From Metarhizium brunneum (lineage: Eukaryota > Ascomycota > Sordariomycetes > Hypocreales > Clavicipitaceae): a stretch of DNA of 64,000 bases. The position numbers and the translations under genes were made by a program. The notes beneath the pieces are model-generated. The model was not told the DNA's origin. It saw only the letters and a program-made list of their open reading frames with translations, and ran no database searches. The stretch is taken from NCBI RefSeq assembly GCF_013426205.1, contig NC_089423.1, positions 5,518,001 to 5,582,000 on the forward strand. Direction: 5' to 3'. Of the stretch, positions 43,641 to 55,700 are shown one piece after another. The stretch's first letter is position 1; each line of letters starts with the position of its first letter.

Positions 43641-45269
43641 GCTCTTATTTCGTTTGTTGGTGTGTTGATGCAGGACAGACATCAAACACGGGCTTGGCTG
43701 TGTCATGCCCCAGGCAAGGAAAGGGTATCATCACGTGTAGGGCGGCCCCGGATCGCACAAGCAGCGATCTGGAAGATTGACAATCCGGGGCTTTGACCAT
43801 CCGGGGTTTGGACCGTCCGGGGTTTGGACGTCTGCCGAAATGAGCTGGAAGATACTATTCCCAGCATCACGAGCATCCCTGCCTCGCTGAAAGGAGAGAA
43901 AAAAAAATATGAAAGGCAAATCTCCGATATTGGTGTGCTTCTCTTTTTGCAGGTCCCCGGAGGAGCCCGTCCTTTGAAACATTCTTCAACTCTTGGTACT
44001 CGGTACGGAGTACCGTAATCCTGGATGCGCTTGGGCAAATCTCTCTTCTCTCTTTCTCATCCTCGCCCTTTTGTTTCCCAAAAGTCGCCCACTAATTAAA
44101 CGGGCTTTCTCATCACAATCCTCCTACTCATCACCACCTCCCCCCTTCCCCGTAATCCCTTCCCTCCGGTCCCGTCCACCCACCCGGTCTGTCACCAGGA
44201 GGAATACAACCATTTTGCATCTGAGACAAGACCATGCATACCGATCTTTGGGTAGCCTACCCTATGGCCTTGGAGTCGCCCTTGAGGAAAACCCCGGGGG
44301 AGCAGGACTTTCAAGAAGGGAAACGACGGGAGAAGGGGAGCGGACTCAAATGGCAAGAAAAAGAAAGGAAGCAGCGCCGGCGGCGATAGAGTTTCGCTGT
44401 TGAGGCCGTTTACGGTGTAAGTAGAAACAAGAATGTATCCCTTTTGTTTACCGCTACAGAATTCCAAGACAAGGGCGTGTGCGTCGAGCAGGAGAGACCC
44501 TGGCCGTTTGCACGTGGATACGGAATCATGGCCATGACTTGCAAGGCATGGACTACAAGCTAATAAGGCATACGTCGCGAGGCTCGTGAGGCTTGAGAAG
44601 CTGGGGGGCGTTTCAAGGAAAAGGGAGACAGAAAGGCGGCGAGGTAGAGAGAGGCGAGAGAAACGAGAGATTTGGCTTGGCTTGCTCGAGGACACGAGGC
44701 AACGTGGTGAAGCAGAATCAGACTCCCCGAGCGGCGTGTGTACCTGATTGTACCTGTTTGTTTTCGCCACTGGTGCCGCGATTGTCTTGCAGGGTTTTGC
44801 TTCTACCGAGTTCCGCAGCAATGGGAGAGCCGGGATGTGAATACTAGCTCCGTGCTGGATTGGGGATTTATTTTTTCTTGTCTTCGGTTTCTGACTTCCC
44901 TTTGTTTGCCCCAGGGCGAAACCTAGCAGCCCGTCCTGCCGGTTCGCCCTGAATTTGACATGTCAGTTTACATTGGTACTTGGGAGAATTGTACCGAGAG
45001 CTTCTTGTTCGTCTTGGGGCTGATGCATTTCAAGCCGTCTTTATCACATTCACATTTTTTTTTGGGGCTATCTGCGTCAATTCCAGAAGGCATTGAAAAA
45101 TTTTCTCAATCTTTTTTCTTTTTCTCTTTTGTCCTGTTCAATTTTCCATTGGGGAGCATTACATTTCAGGCACGGGAGCAAGGCCCAGCTGCGCCGTGGC
45201 AGACTGTGTTGGAATGTCGTGCCAAAATTGTGTCTCTTCGAAATGGTAACCCACCCAGGGGGGGGGTGC

Positions 45270-45297
45270 GAGCACTGAGCACTGAGCACTGGGCACT
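45270..45297. repeat. Micro-tandem (GAGCACT)n, four copies
   Basis: Four copies of a 7-bp unit, the last with one substitution, in the gene-free region. Confidence 0.85.
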
Positions 45298-46973
45298 GGA
45301 CAGCATCTCGGATCCAGGCTTTTGGACAATGCTCGGTTGCATGTTTGCTGCTGTCTACCCTATTGCACGTTTCCTTGGCTGGTTTTACTTGCCTCAAGTA
45401 AATGGCCAAGCAAGGCGATGACATTCCGATGACATTTCAAGGCATGGCCGGCGTAAAGACAAAGCCATGACGTTTCAGTTGCAGGTTTGGCATGTCCACG
45501 TCGGTTCCCCACGATGTTACTCGGTACTCCGTACCTCGACACGCATCGCTCAATGCCAGCAGGCCAAGACGGACATGGAGCATGGGATCGATAAAGTAGA
45601 TAATAATAGCCAGACAGGTAGTACTGGCTGCATGGGCTGCACGCTGCGGCCAGCGCAATCGAACCGGGCCCTGCCCCCTTTGGTTCTAGAGTGGCCATGC
45701 GTTGGCGAACTTCTGAGCCTCGATCTGCAATCATGCCACAGTCGTCGTGCTGCATGAAGACGACTGGACGCGCAGAAGTTCCCACTCCCTCCCCCTCCCC
45801 CCCCCGTTGACACATGTTGTACTCCGTACATGCGTGGATTTCTCGTGCAACCAGACTCTCTCTGCCTGGCGGACACGGGGGGAGCCTGCACAGTCTTCCG
45901 CCGCAGACGCAGACGCAGACGCACAAACTGCTGTAGGGCCTCTTCTCCTCATCCCTCGACGTGTTTTTGGAGTCCGGTCTCCCGCCACCTTCTCTTCACC
46001 ACGCGCACGCCGCCCCATGTGACGGACGGACGGACGGGTCGATGGAAGGAGAAACTCGCGCTCGCGTCCCGGGCCCCCCCGTCTCGAGCCCGGTTCGTGC
46101 GAACCGATGAACCCCTCGAGTTTGCTGCCCAGCCCGGACAGTGCCGTGGATGCCGGCCGGGAAAAAGGTCTGGTCGCAGTGCACCACCACAGAGAGGGCG
46201 GCTTGGCCTTGTCCCGCGGCATTTTTTCTCCCAGTCGCCCTTCACACGCCATCATTTGACTTGGTCATTCGCCGCGGCCAGCCTATCTATCTATCTGCCT
46301 GTCTGCCGCCCTGCCACGTGGACGGGGGGCCATGCGACACTTTCCGTCGATGCCAGCATCGGCCACTGACCCTTGCTTGACTGCTCGGTATGACATGCTG
46401 CGTCTGTGCGGCCGTAGACCTATGCAGCAGGCGTATTTTCTAACATCCTTCTTTCTTTCTTTCTTTTTTCTAAAACAAACCTTTTTTCTAAAAAAAAAAA
46501 GTTTATTCTATTTTATGACTACTGCTACTATTATTATTGGTATATATCCATGTGCATGTGAACATATATAAAAGACTCTTTTCCTGCCTGTTGCATGGTC
46601 CCATTGTGTTGCATCGCGAGTTGACGATCCGAACCAGACTACCATTGGGGTTGGTTTGTTGTCCTTGCCAGCGCAACATCGCTTACCATCCGGAGTAACT
46701 TGGGGGGACGGACTGAGTGCCTTCAACAGCAAAGGCAGGAAATCTGTCACTTCGGACGAGTTGCCCTGCTGAGTTCGGCCCAGGATTCAAAGTTCAAATG
46801 TTACACTGGGCTCCATATCACCCTGAGCTGAGTTGGACGAGTTGGACGAGTTGCCAAGCACTTGCCTCAGTTGGTTGCCTCAGTTGGTTGCCAGCTTATC
46901 TAGCTGTACCCAGCGACGGCAACTCCCTATACGAGCACGGCTTACATAAATAAACATGGACGGTATGTTTTAC

Positions 46974-47002
46974 GAGCCGGAGCCAGAGCCAGAGCCAGAG
47001 CC
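46974..47002. repeat. Micro-tandem (GAGCCA)n, about five copies
   Basis: Five near-perfect hexamer copies in non-coding DNA downstream of the enoyl-CoA hydratase 3' end. Confidence 0.8.
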
Positions 47003-47303
47003 GCGCGGCGAGGTTGGACGTTTCTTGCATCATCGGCGCAATGGGGGGCGCAATACACGGTGCACTCTGACAGGACGGGCAGGCGGGTTCAAGCGGTCTT
47101 GTTGATTTGACTATTGCCTTTCAATGGCTCTATGCACATGCAGCCTCGCGTAGCGTCATGCGGGTTTTTCTTCAATGGTAAGCTGATGCATGTCGTTGTT
47201 GTCAAGCCCACCCCGGTTTCCTGGTAACCGCCCCCAGCCACTCACTCGCATGCAGCCTAAACTGGGCTCCTGATGTCGGCTTTTTTTGGACCTTTCTCAG
47301 ATC

Positions 47304-47330
47304 CTTAACGCTTAACGCTTAACGCTTAAC
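47304..47330. repeat. Micro-tandem (CTTAACG)n, nearly four copies
   Basis: Three perfect copies plus a partial copy of a 7-bp unit, about 45 bp beyond the enoyl-CoA hydratase stop codon and so possibly within its 3' UTR. Confidence 0.85.
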
Positions 47331-47374
47331 CAGCCACACCAGACAAGCGCAAACCCTCGTTGTTCCTTGCTGAG

Positions 47375-48804
47375 TTAACGGCCCCGCTTGGCCAGGAACT
47401 CATCCACACCCTTCCGCTTCTCTTCCGTGCCGAACGTGGTGTAGTACAGCTGTCGTTCAAATAGGTCGTCTCTGCATAAGCCGTCGGCTGGAAGGCAGGC
47501 GAGAGAACCATTAGTTTTACACAAGTATTCGGTGAATCAAGGCGGAAACAAGGGAAAAGGGAAGAGGCCAAAAATGTTGAAGAAAAAAAAAAAATCAGTG
47601 CCATACAGCACTGGGTCAAAAACTCGTCTTAGCAACGATTGATTCTCACCTCTGCAGATGGCCTCCTTGGCCAATTCAAGCGCCTCTGCCCCATGCGTCG
47701 TCAGCGCCGTCGCGGCTACAATGGTTTGCTGGAGCAAGACACCGTCTTCCATGAGCTCGCATAACAGGCCCCATGACAATGCCTCCTCGCTCGTAATTGG
47801 TTTGCCCGTAAGAATGGTTCGCATAGCCTAAAAACGTGAGCAAGAAGAAGCAGCGCTTAGTACTCTTGGCTGCCTCCCAATCGCTGGGGCTCGAACGAGA
47901 TGCCTCCCCACCAAAGGACAGGCATCCGTCTGGTTGATCGGAGTACTACTACTTACTCGAAACTTGCCAACCGCAGCGGTTAATCGCTGGGTGCCACCCG
48001 CACCGGGGATAAGTCCGCGTTTCGTTTCTGGAAGCGCGAAATATGCAGACTTTGCGGCGAAAATCAGGTCACACTAGATATCGATGCTCCTTGCATTAGC
48101 CACATGGTGGTTGACTGCCAACGCGGCGGAGACGACCCAAAATGGCCGGATTCGCTGCAGCATCGGGAACGGGGTAAAGGTGTTTTTTCTCTCTCACCAT
48201 CAAGGCCACCTCGAATCCGCCGCCAAGCTATGATAGACGCAGAGTTCATGTAAGTTTAAGTCTCCAAGAAGGCTTGGAGCGGGCCGACGATCCCGTTGAG
48301 TAGTCGGCCGCGCTAACAAGCCATGGCTGGGGTGACATGTCCTCACCGCTGGTCCATTGACGGCTGCGATCAATGGTTTGCGAACAGCGGTCATGCCGAC
48401 GCACAAATTCTCCAGGTATCGACATGATCGGGCACCAGCGGAGTCAAGGTCGGCAATGTCTTTGAGATCGGCGCCGGCTACAAGAGAGAGAAGAAGCACC
48501 AGAACATTAGTCGTCGTTGGAATCTTCGGACGCCAAGGTAGCCAGGGTGGAGCAACAGGAGTGAGACGGGTAAGCCAGTGAGTGGTGAGGACGCCTGGCC
48601 AAGTGGCTCACCTGAAAAGAAGGTCCCGGTGCCGGTTATGACGATGGCTTTAACTGCCGGATCTGTTGAGGCCGCCTCCAGCTCAACAAGGAACTCGTCG
48701 AGAAGCTGTCGGGAAAGGGCGTTCCGCTTCTCGGGCCTAGTGAAGGTGATGAGCCTGACACCTTGGGCAGGTGACGTGGCTTGGACAAGACCAGACGCAG
48801 ACAT
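47375..48804 (-). CDS. Enoyl-CoA hydratase/isomerase
   Basis: Six exons on the minus strand: 48804-48612, 48477-48347, 48227-48198, 48073-47957, 47827-47650 and 47487-47375, giving 253 residues. All junctions keep frame and restore crotonase-family text: [11 protein letters not shown] (oxyanion-hole strand, about 62-72), AVNGPA then [25 protein letters not shown], and [12 protein letters not shown]. The two catalytic glutamates expected for a hydratase are present (Glu114 in GGGFE, Glu134 in LPE), 20 residues apart as in the rat mitochondrial enzyme. It hydrates trans-2-enoyl-CoA in beta-oxidation or branched amino-acid breakdown. There is no clear mitochondrial presequence and the C-terminus (AKRGR) is not a canonical peroxisomal SKL signal, so localisation is open. 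The 30-nt third exon carries one catalytic residue. Introns are 69-162 nt. Confidence 0.9.
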
Positions 48805-49160
48805 GTTGGTTGGCGATGGATGCCTTCTCCGTTATGGATGTGGGCGTTGAACCTAGAAGGGTGACGGAAGCGATGAATGGATGATGAACAGCGATACGGT
48901 GGATCGGTACAACCAATTACCTTGTCAAAAGATGTAGATTGGGTCTCTCTTCGTTTTTCCTTGCCTGGATGCAGGCAAAGGGAGAGCGAGGCGACAGGGA
49001 GATGGTGATGAATGACGCCGTCAATGAGCTGTCCTGTTGCACACACGGATGACCAGCACCGTGGGGGAGGAGACGTAGCTTTGTATGTAGACGGACGGGG
49101 GCAGGGATGGTCAACAGCAGCAGCGATAGCGCTTGCAATGGGAAACGGGGAGCGGACAAT

Positions 49161-49188
49161 GGGCAATGGGCAATGGGCAATGGGCAAT
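49161..49188. repeat. Micro-tandem (GGGCAAT)n, four copies
   Basis: Four perfect head-to-tail copies of a 7-bp unit, about 360 bp upstream of the enoyl-CoA hydratase start codon. Confidence 0.88.
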
Positions 49189-50086
49189 GTGTGACGGGAG
49201 ACGATGGGATTGGTGATGGGGCTGGGTCAATGACTTGAATTGTTGGAGAGGTCGTCAAGAGGTCAACGGTGGTGAGGCGTGGTGGAGTCGACAGGATGCG
49301 GTTATATGTAGCATGTTCAGGTATTGGACCAGCCACCTGCAAGGCGGCGATTGGCCGGGATCCAGCGTCTCTGTGAACGATGCTCGACTGCTTCTGCGAA
49401 CCGATGCGGGAGAGAGGAACAATTGTTTCTGCCACAGGTCATCTGGGCCTGAAAGGGGAAAAGTCTAATGCCACTTCCTACGGTATACGAGTACATACGA
49501 CAAGCAGCTGACGCCAAGGATGCTGATGAATGCCAGCAACTGTGAAACAATATGGAAGCTGAAATAGGAGAGAACATTGACAAGAGACAAGTTGAACATT
49601 TAGAATCAATGGGTGACGCCCGGTGGTGCTTGGCGGCGCCTGGTAACACCTGGGGTAAGTTGTCCAACATTTGAACCTGGGCCATCAAACACGAGGGCAG
49701 ATCCAACCAAGGATCCAACCAAGGATGCAACGAAACAGTTCGCTCCTGCCTCTGTGTTTGCACTTACACGTGAGAGCAGGCTCGTAACTGCGACTGCGGG
49801 GTCTATCTGGAATCACAGACAAACAGGCATTAATGATATGATATTGTCCAGTTGGGCAGTGCTCCGTACGGAGTAGTACTAGCCGTATCGAGTACGTACT
49901 CTGCTCGCAGGTGCCGCCGTAATGGGAAGACCGACAAGGACAGGTGCGAGTCTCAAAGTGGGGTGTGGATGGCATCTTTGTTGAATATGGCAGGAGCAGG
50001 AGCCTACCAGAGCAGTCTGGTCTCAGAAGGCAGGACCTGGTGCCTGGTATCTGGCGTCTAACGCCTGACGTTCGGGTGTCAGGTCT

Positions 50087-50112
50087 ATGCCCATGTCCAT
50101 GTCCATGCCCAT
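50087..50112. repeat. Micro-tandem (CCATGT/CCATGC)n
   Basis: About four imperfect hexamer copies in non-coding DNA. Confidence 0.75.
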
Positions 50113-52248
50113 CTCCGTATGCGAGCCTTTTGAACATGGCCATGGCATCAAACATTGCCTTTGGCTCTTGGACCTTGGTATAATAATGCAAACGCGGTGT
50201 TACGGCTTCTTCCTGGAACGACCCAGGTACGTACTCGGCAGTCCGCCCCAAGTGTCAACCTGTGTGGCAACCTTTGTTTGGCATCACCTTTTGATCTCAG
50301 TTGGCATCGGCTGGACCTGCATCGATTGTTCCACCGGCCACATCTCTTTCTCCTGGAGGGGTTCGCGCCGCAGGAACAAAACAAAACAATACGCACAATA
50401 TCTCGAGTGTGTTATTTTGAGCATCTCGAAACCTTGACGCAGAGCCGCATCATGCTCGCCGCGCCCTATGCCCCCGTTGTCCGTCGTCGTACGCACGGCC
50501 TCGCACTGCTTCGGATTGCTTGACCTTAACTCGAGCAACCCGGCACTTATTGATACCTAAGCAATGGCGTCGTCTCATCCCGCTTCTTTACTTTGCATGG
50601 GTATCTGCAAAAGGAAAGCCAGACCGGGCCAGAAAAGCCAAGGCCACGAGCGCATAATCAGTCACCCAAGGGTCAACCAAGTTGCAAGGGCCAACTCCAG
50701 GATCATCAAGATAACCGAAACAGTTTTTGGTCTGATTGCCTCACCGTGTGTCAGAACCCACGCTGACTGTATGGGACAGCGCGAAAGCCACGTTTGATCG
50801 CCCGATGGATCCTGTCATGGCTACTTTCTTCAAGTACGAGCAGAGATCATGCAGGCCGGGCGCCACACACGCCTCGACGTCTGTAAGCTGTGCCTTGGTA
50901 CATGACATGGCGCTTCTTCTTGTCCTACGCACATTGTGCACACATCTTGCGTACATTTTGCATATGCTGTGGCTACAGAAATCTGCTTCCATGGGGGGCT
51001 TCCCATGTGCGCCCGCCTCAGGCCACACGCCTGTTCGGTCAACTCTAGTTACGAATTACTTTGGCCAGCGTCCATGGTGACAAACTTACTTCTGCTACGT
51101 CTGGTGCTACCGGCCGAGTGGACCTCTCCGTCACTGGCTCTTCCAACAAGCCACACTCTCACACCCGGCGTCTGCTGTCTACTCGGAGACGTGGAGCATT
51201 GATTGAGTGGTGGTGGGGACGAGGTGCAACTGACTGAGACTTGAAGACTCTCTCTCTGTCTGCCGAGTACATGAACGGAACAACTGCCAAGGACGAGGAA
51301 GATGTTGCACACAAGGAAATAGAAAGGAGCCGGCCTAGACCTCTTCTCACATGTGCAATCTGGCATGGATCCCTCTAGAGTGCCAGCGTGAGAGCCGTCT
51401 CCATCTCACTTGAGCTTACCTCGACGCACCTCTCCATCGGATGGCAAAGGCCGCCATCCCATCCTCACCTGAAGATACCTGGGCTGTCTCACCAGGAGAG
51501 ACTGCGCGATCGAGTTTGTGAATTATCAGCTCGGCAAGAACCCTTGTGTTTTGGCGAGTCTCAATGAGCCCTCTACTGTACTTCTGGCCAAAGTACCAAT
51601 CTCTCTTACCCTTTATGGCGCTCCCGTCTCCCGTGGCGGCATTCCACAAGAGAATGGCGCTCCGGCCTGTAGTATTGCTATCCGATACAGGCCCGACCCT
51701 GCTTGAAGTCACCCCCCGCCTTGCGCCGTGAACACACGCCCCGGGCCGGGCTATTATCGCTTGCCGCGAAAGCGCTTTTCAATTCATTTATTTATTGAAT
51801 CTTTTCTAGACAAAGTTGCGACTACCTGGGACTTGGCAAACGTGCCTACACACAGAGGGTATTGTCCGCGGTTGTATTATCCAACCTTTGGTGCTGAGCG
51901 AGTGCCTGCATCTGCCCAAGGAGCGGGAGACTGCGCTCTGCCAGAGCCTGGATCTGGAGAGCGGCGACCAGAATTGAAAGCCTCAATAGCAAACTTTATA
52001 AGGCCAAATGGCAAATAATGACTCCACGCCGAGCGCCAAGCATTCAAAGCATCGCAAAACCCTGCTCAGCTCCCTCCATGCTGATGCGCAGCGGGCAAAC
52101 TCTTCTTTTTCGATGGCCTATTATTTCACACCATCGACACCCCGGAATGATATGCCCAGTGGCCGACTTGACCCGCCCACACCCCCGGGTGCCCCCACCC
52201 CTCCCCAAAGTTGACAGGGGTGTGTCTGCATTAAACATTGAAGTACTT

Positions 52249-52275
52249 GGCCCATGGCCCATGGCCCATGGCCCA
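52249..52275. repeat. Micro-tandem (GGCCCAT)n, nearly four copies
   Basis: Almost four perfect copies of a 7-bp unit, about 0.5 kb upstream of the TmpL-like gene. Confidence 0.88.
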
Positions 52276-52466
52276 ATATGCCTCGAGTGTATGCATTATT
52301 GTGAGGCGTATGGCAGGCCATTTTCCCGGCGCCGGTTCTCTATGCTCACATCTCCAAGAACCATCGGTAGTCGTTGGGACCCATAGGTGTTCACGCTCCC
52401 TGAGTTCAAGTGGTTCAGCATTGGCTCCAATTCAAGTACCCTGGTCCAGCAAACATGCGTTCTCTA

Positions 52467-52493
52467 ATGTAGCATGTAGCATGTAGCATGTAG
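52467..52493. repeat. Micro-tandem (ATGTAGC)n, nearly four copies
   Basis: Three perfect copies plus a partial copy of a 7-bp unit, about 0.3 kb upstream of the TmpL-like gene. Confidence 0.88.
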
Positions 52494-52666
52494 TTAGCAT
52501 CCGGCATCTTTGTCGGCGGGCCTAGTATCAGACTAGGATGTGCGATGCAAAGCTTCCCACAAGCCTACCCCAATGACCCCGTTGATATGGCCGAGTTGCC
52601 CGGGGACGCAGTGTACTTGGTGAGGAGAAGCATGGCAAACGAGCTCAGGGAATGTACTGGCAAAAC

Positions 52667-52675
52667 TATTTAAAG
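52667..52675 (+). promoter_or_regulatory. TATA-like box of the TmpL-like gene
   Basis: TATTTAAAG, about 115 bp before the start codon, followed by a pyrimidine-rich leader. Positional inference. Confidence 0.45.
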
Positions 52676-52788
52676 GGCCATTCCCCTTCCTTTGCCGCAG
52701 TGAAAGTTGGAAGCCCAAGTTTTCTTCTCCAACTACTACTCTGTCTTTCACCTGCGAGTTGGCCTCGGAGTTGACCTCAGCCCTCATC

Positions 52789-55700
52789 ATGAACGACTCA
52801 AGGAAACCTCACACCATGGTCTTGCCTACTAGGGACTTTACCCATGGTGAAGCATCTTATTGTCCCTTCCCTACCGTCACTGCAGCCTTCCTTCACCATG
52901 CTGCGGCTATTCCCTCAGCCAAGGCTGTTAGAGACTTGTCTGCTAATATAGAAAGGGTGCTTACATATCGGGAGCTAGCCATCCATGCGCAGTCACTTGC
53001 GTCACGGCTGCGAAGGTTGGGCGTGGGCCCTCACCAAACAGTCCCACTGGTTGTCAAGCGGGGGGCTGAGATGGTAATTGGTATATTGGCCATATTGTCC
53101 TGTGGTGCACAGTATGTGCCGCTTGATGGTGGAGTCGTCCCGGATTCTACAATCAAGCTTGTTGCGGAGCAGTGCGGCGGACAGAATGTTGTCTGCATAA
53201 CTTCAACCCAAGACCGCATCAAAAAGCTCCTGCCTACGCATAGCCCCGTAGTTATTGAGCAGACTCCAATTGAGGATCAAGAATATGATGCTCCAGAGTC
53301 TTGGGTTGATCATGCGTCTGCTGACGGTGGATGCTACGTCATCTATACATCTGGTTCGTTCAAACGCTTCTTTTTGTAACCTTGTCGCTTTTCCACATAG
53401 GGCGAGGCTAACAGCTTTTTTTCCCCAGGAACCACTGGAAAGCCAAAAGGCGTGGATGTTACGCATAAAAACGTGACCAACCTTGTGTGCCTGTCTCCCG
53501 GTGGGCTGGGCGTCCAGCCGGGAATGTCTGTTGGACAAGTGCTCAACATCAGCTTCGATATGGGTATGTTCTGCCGTCATTTTACAGTAGAGGACTGAAG
53601 CTGTCCTGTTCAATGGCCGTCCGTGTACTAACTGGTTACGTAGCTGCGTGGGAGATTTTCTCCTGTCTTTGCAATGGCGGCACGCTCGTTCTCAGAGGCT
53701 CCAAGTGGGAGCCTACAGTTCGACAGGTAAGAGTTCCCGCGCCGATTGTAGCCAATTCTTGAAACCCAGAATTTTGACTGACGGCAACACTTGTCGTGTC
53801 TTACTAGCTTGATGTATTCATTTGCACACCCACAATCTTGTCAAAGTACCACCCAAAACTATATCCCAACATCAAAGTTGTCGCAACCGCTGGAGAACCT
53901 ACCTCTCAGGACCTGGCCGATCTCTGGGCAACATATGCAACATATTGGAACTGTTGTGGACCCACCGAAACCACCATTGTCAACACAATGTCGAAGCATG
54001 TCGCTGGCGACCCTATTTCCATTGGCCGGCCGACTCCCAACAACTCGGTTTACATTTTAGACAATGACGGCAGACCCGCGCCCGTGGGTGTGGCTGGTGT
54101 AATGTGGGCTGGCGGCCACGGCGTAACTCGTGGCTACGTGGGGCTTGAATCCAAGACAAAGGAAACGTACATTCCAGATCCGTTCGCAAATGACGGGTAA
54201 GTGACCGAAAATCACCCACACGGTTGGTATGAGGCAAGACCGCTAATTGGTGTCTCACATACAGATCCAACATGTACTGCACGGGCGACCTGGGCAGGTG
54301 GAGAGAAGACGGGAACATTGACATCTTGGGCAGAGTGGACGATCAGGTCAAGGTCAAGGTATGCGAATCTGAATATCGGCCCAGCGTCGTTCCCATTGAT
54401 TGGTTTCAAAAACTGACTTGGTCCCTTCCCAACAACTCCAGGGTTTCCGAGTGGAACTTGATGGAATATCATCTTCGCTGGCTTCCGCACCTGGAGTTAC
54501 CCGTGCAACCGCCCTTCTCATCGAGGGAGACATCCATGGGTTCACAACGCCATCGGGTCAAGACGAGCAATCGATCCTTGCCCACACGAAGAAATTGCAG
54601 CCGTACTATGCCATTCCGTCCAAGCTTCACCAGCTTCAAACGTTCCCCACTACAGCCAATGGCAAGATTGACAAGAACGCTCTCCGTCTCATGGCTCTTG
54701 CGCCTGAACCAAAGCACGAGACACAGAATTACGACGAGGAGGCTGCCATCGGCAGCGACCAGAGCACTCTGGCCGAGGTTAGGTCCATATCGACTTCGTC
54801 CACACTGACAGAACTAGAGAAGCCCAAGCTCGACATTTCCAAGGAGGTTCCGGACAAGAAACTGCCCAAGCATTTGCGAGGGTTCCGACACCGTATTGCC
54901 ATCGTCTATCGATTTCTATTTAGTCTCATTGGCCTGCTCAATGTTGGTGCGCTCATTGCCCTGCTCTTGGTCAACCCAGGAGCCGAGTGGCTCGCCACCC
55001 TCACGGCGGCCAACCTGGTCCTTGCGGTTCTGGTCCGCCAGGACGTCGTCATCAACACGCTCTACACTATTACTTGTTCTCTCCCCAAGTCGGCTCCCCT
55101 CTGGATGCGAAAGCGTTTTGCAAAGATCTACCACCTGGGAGGTGTTCATTCCGGTGCTGGAGTGTGTGCCACCGCGTGGCTTCTCGGGTCCACATTCCGG
55201 TCAACAGTGGCTTATACACAGAACAAGACGAATGATTCAATTGCAACCATCATGGTTTCATGGATGCTGTGTGTATTGTGCTGTGGTCTGGTGGGATTTG
55301 CGTACCCTACATTCCGGAAGAAGTACCACGACCAATTTGAGGGAATTCATCGGTTTGTTGGCTGGACAGCGCTGGGTCTGTTTTGGGTACGCACCATGTT
55401 CTCCGTGCGAGATGTCACGCCGGCTGGTGAAGACTTTGGACTTGCACTCGTGAAAACGCCAGGATTCTGGATGCTTGGTGTGGCCACCTGCAGCGTCGCC
55501 TCCTCATGGTTTTGGCTGCGCAAGGTACCTGTCAATACTGTGCCGCTTTCGGACCACGCCGTCGTTCTTTCGTTTGACTATACGGTTCCCGTGAATGGCA
55601 GCTTCACGAGAATCTCAAAACGCCCACTTTTCGAATGGCACTCATTTGCCACGATTCCAGCTCCGAAGCCGTCAGCTATTGCCGAGAAGCCTGGTTATTC

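Larger units (their letters stand above)
41222..47374. other. 6.1-kb gene-free region between convergent genes
   Basis: Lies between the 3' ends of the 7TM-RGS gene and the enoyl-CoA hydratase gene, where a short spacer would be expected. It has many pyrimidine or purine runs, several micro-tandem arrays and three TACGGAGTA-type motifs (44003, 45524, 45819). Open frames exist (for example 44960-45421 with a real ATG, 153 codons) but none shows a family or convincing coding text. A non-coding transcript or a heavily spliced gene could be hidden here. Confidence 0.5.
48805..52788. other. Intergenic region between divergent enoyl-CoA hydratase and TmpL-like genes
   Basis: About 4.0 kb without a supportable gene, serving as the shared upstream region of two divergent genes. 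It contains several micro-tandem arrays (49161, 50087, 52249, 52467) and one TACGGAGTA motif (49864). A TATA-like box precedes the TmpL-like gene. Confidence 0.55.

Noticed and set aside
44192..44821. 209-codon minus-strand open frame
   Set aside because: No initiating ATG at its start, Ser/Leu/Pro-rich text typical of CT-rich non-coding DNA, no family.
44960..45421. 153-codon plus-strand ORF with a real ATG
   Set aside because: Contains long Phe runs from a T tract and includes the GAGCACT micro-array. The text does not look like a folded protein.
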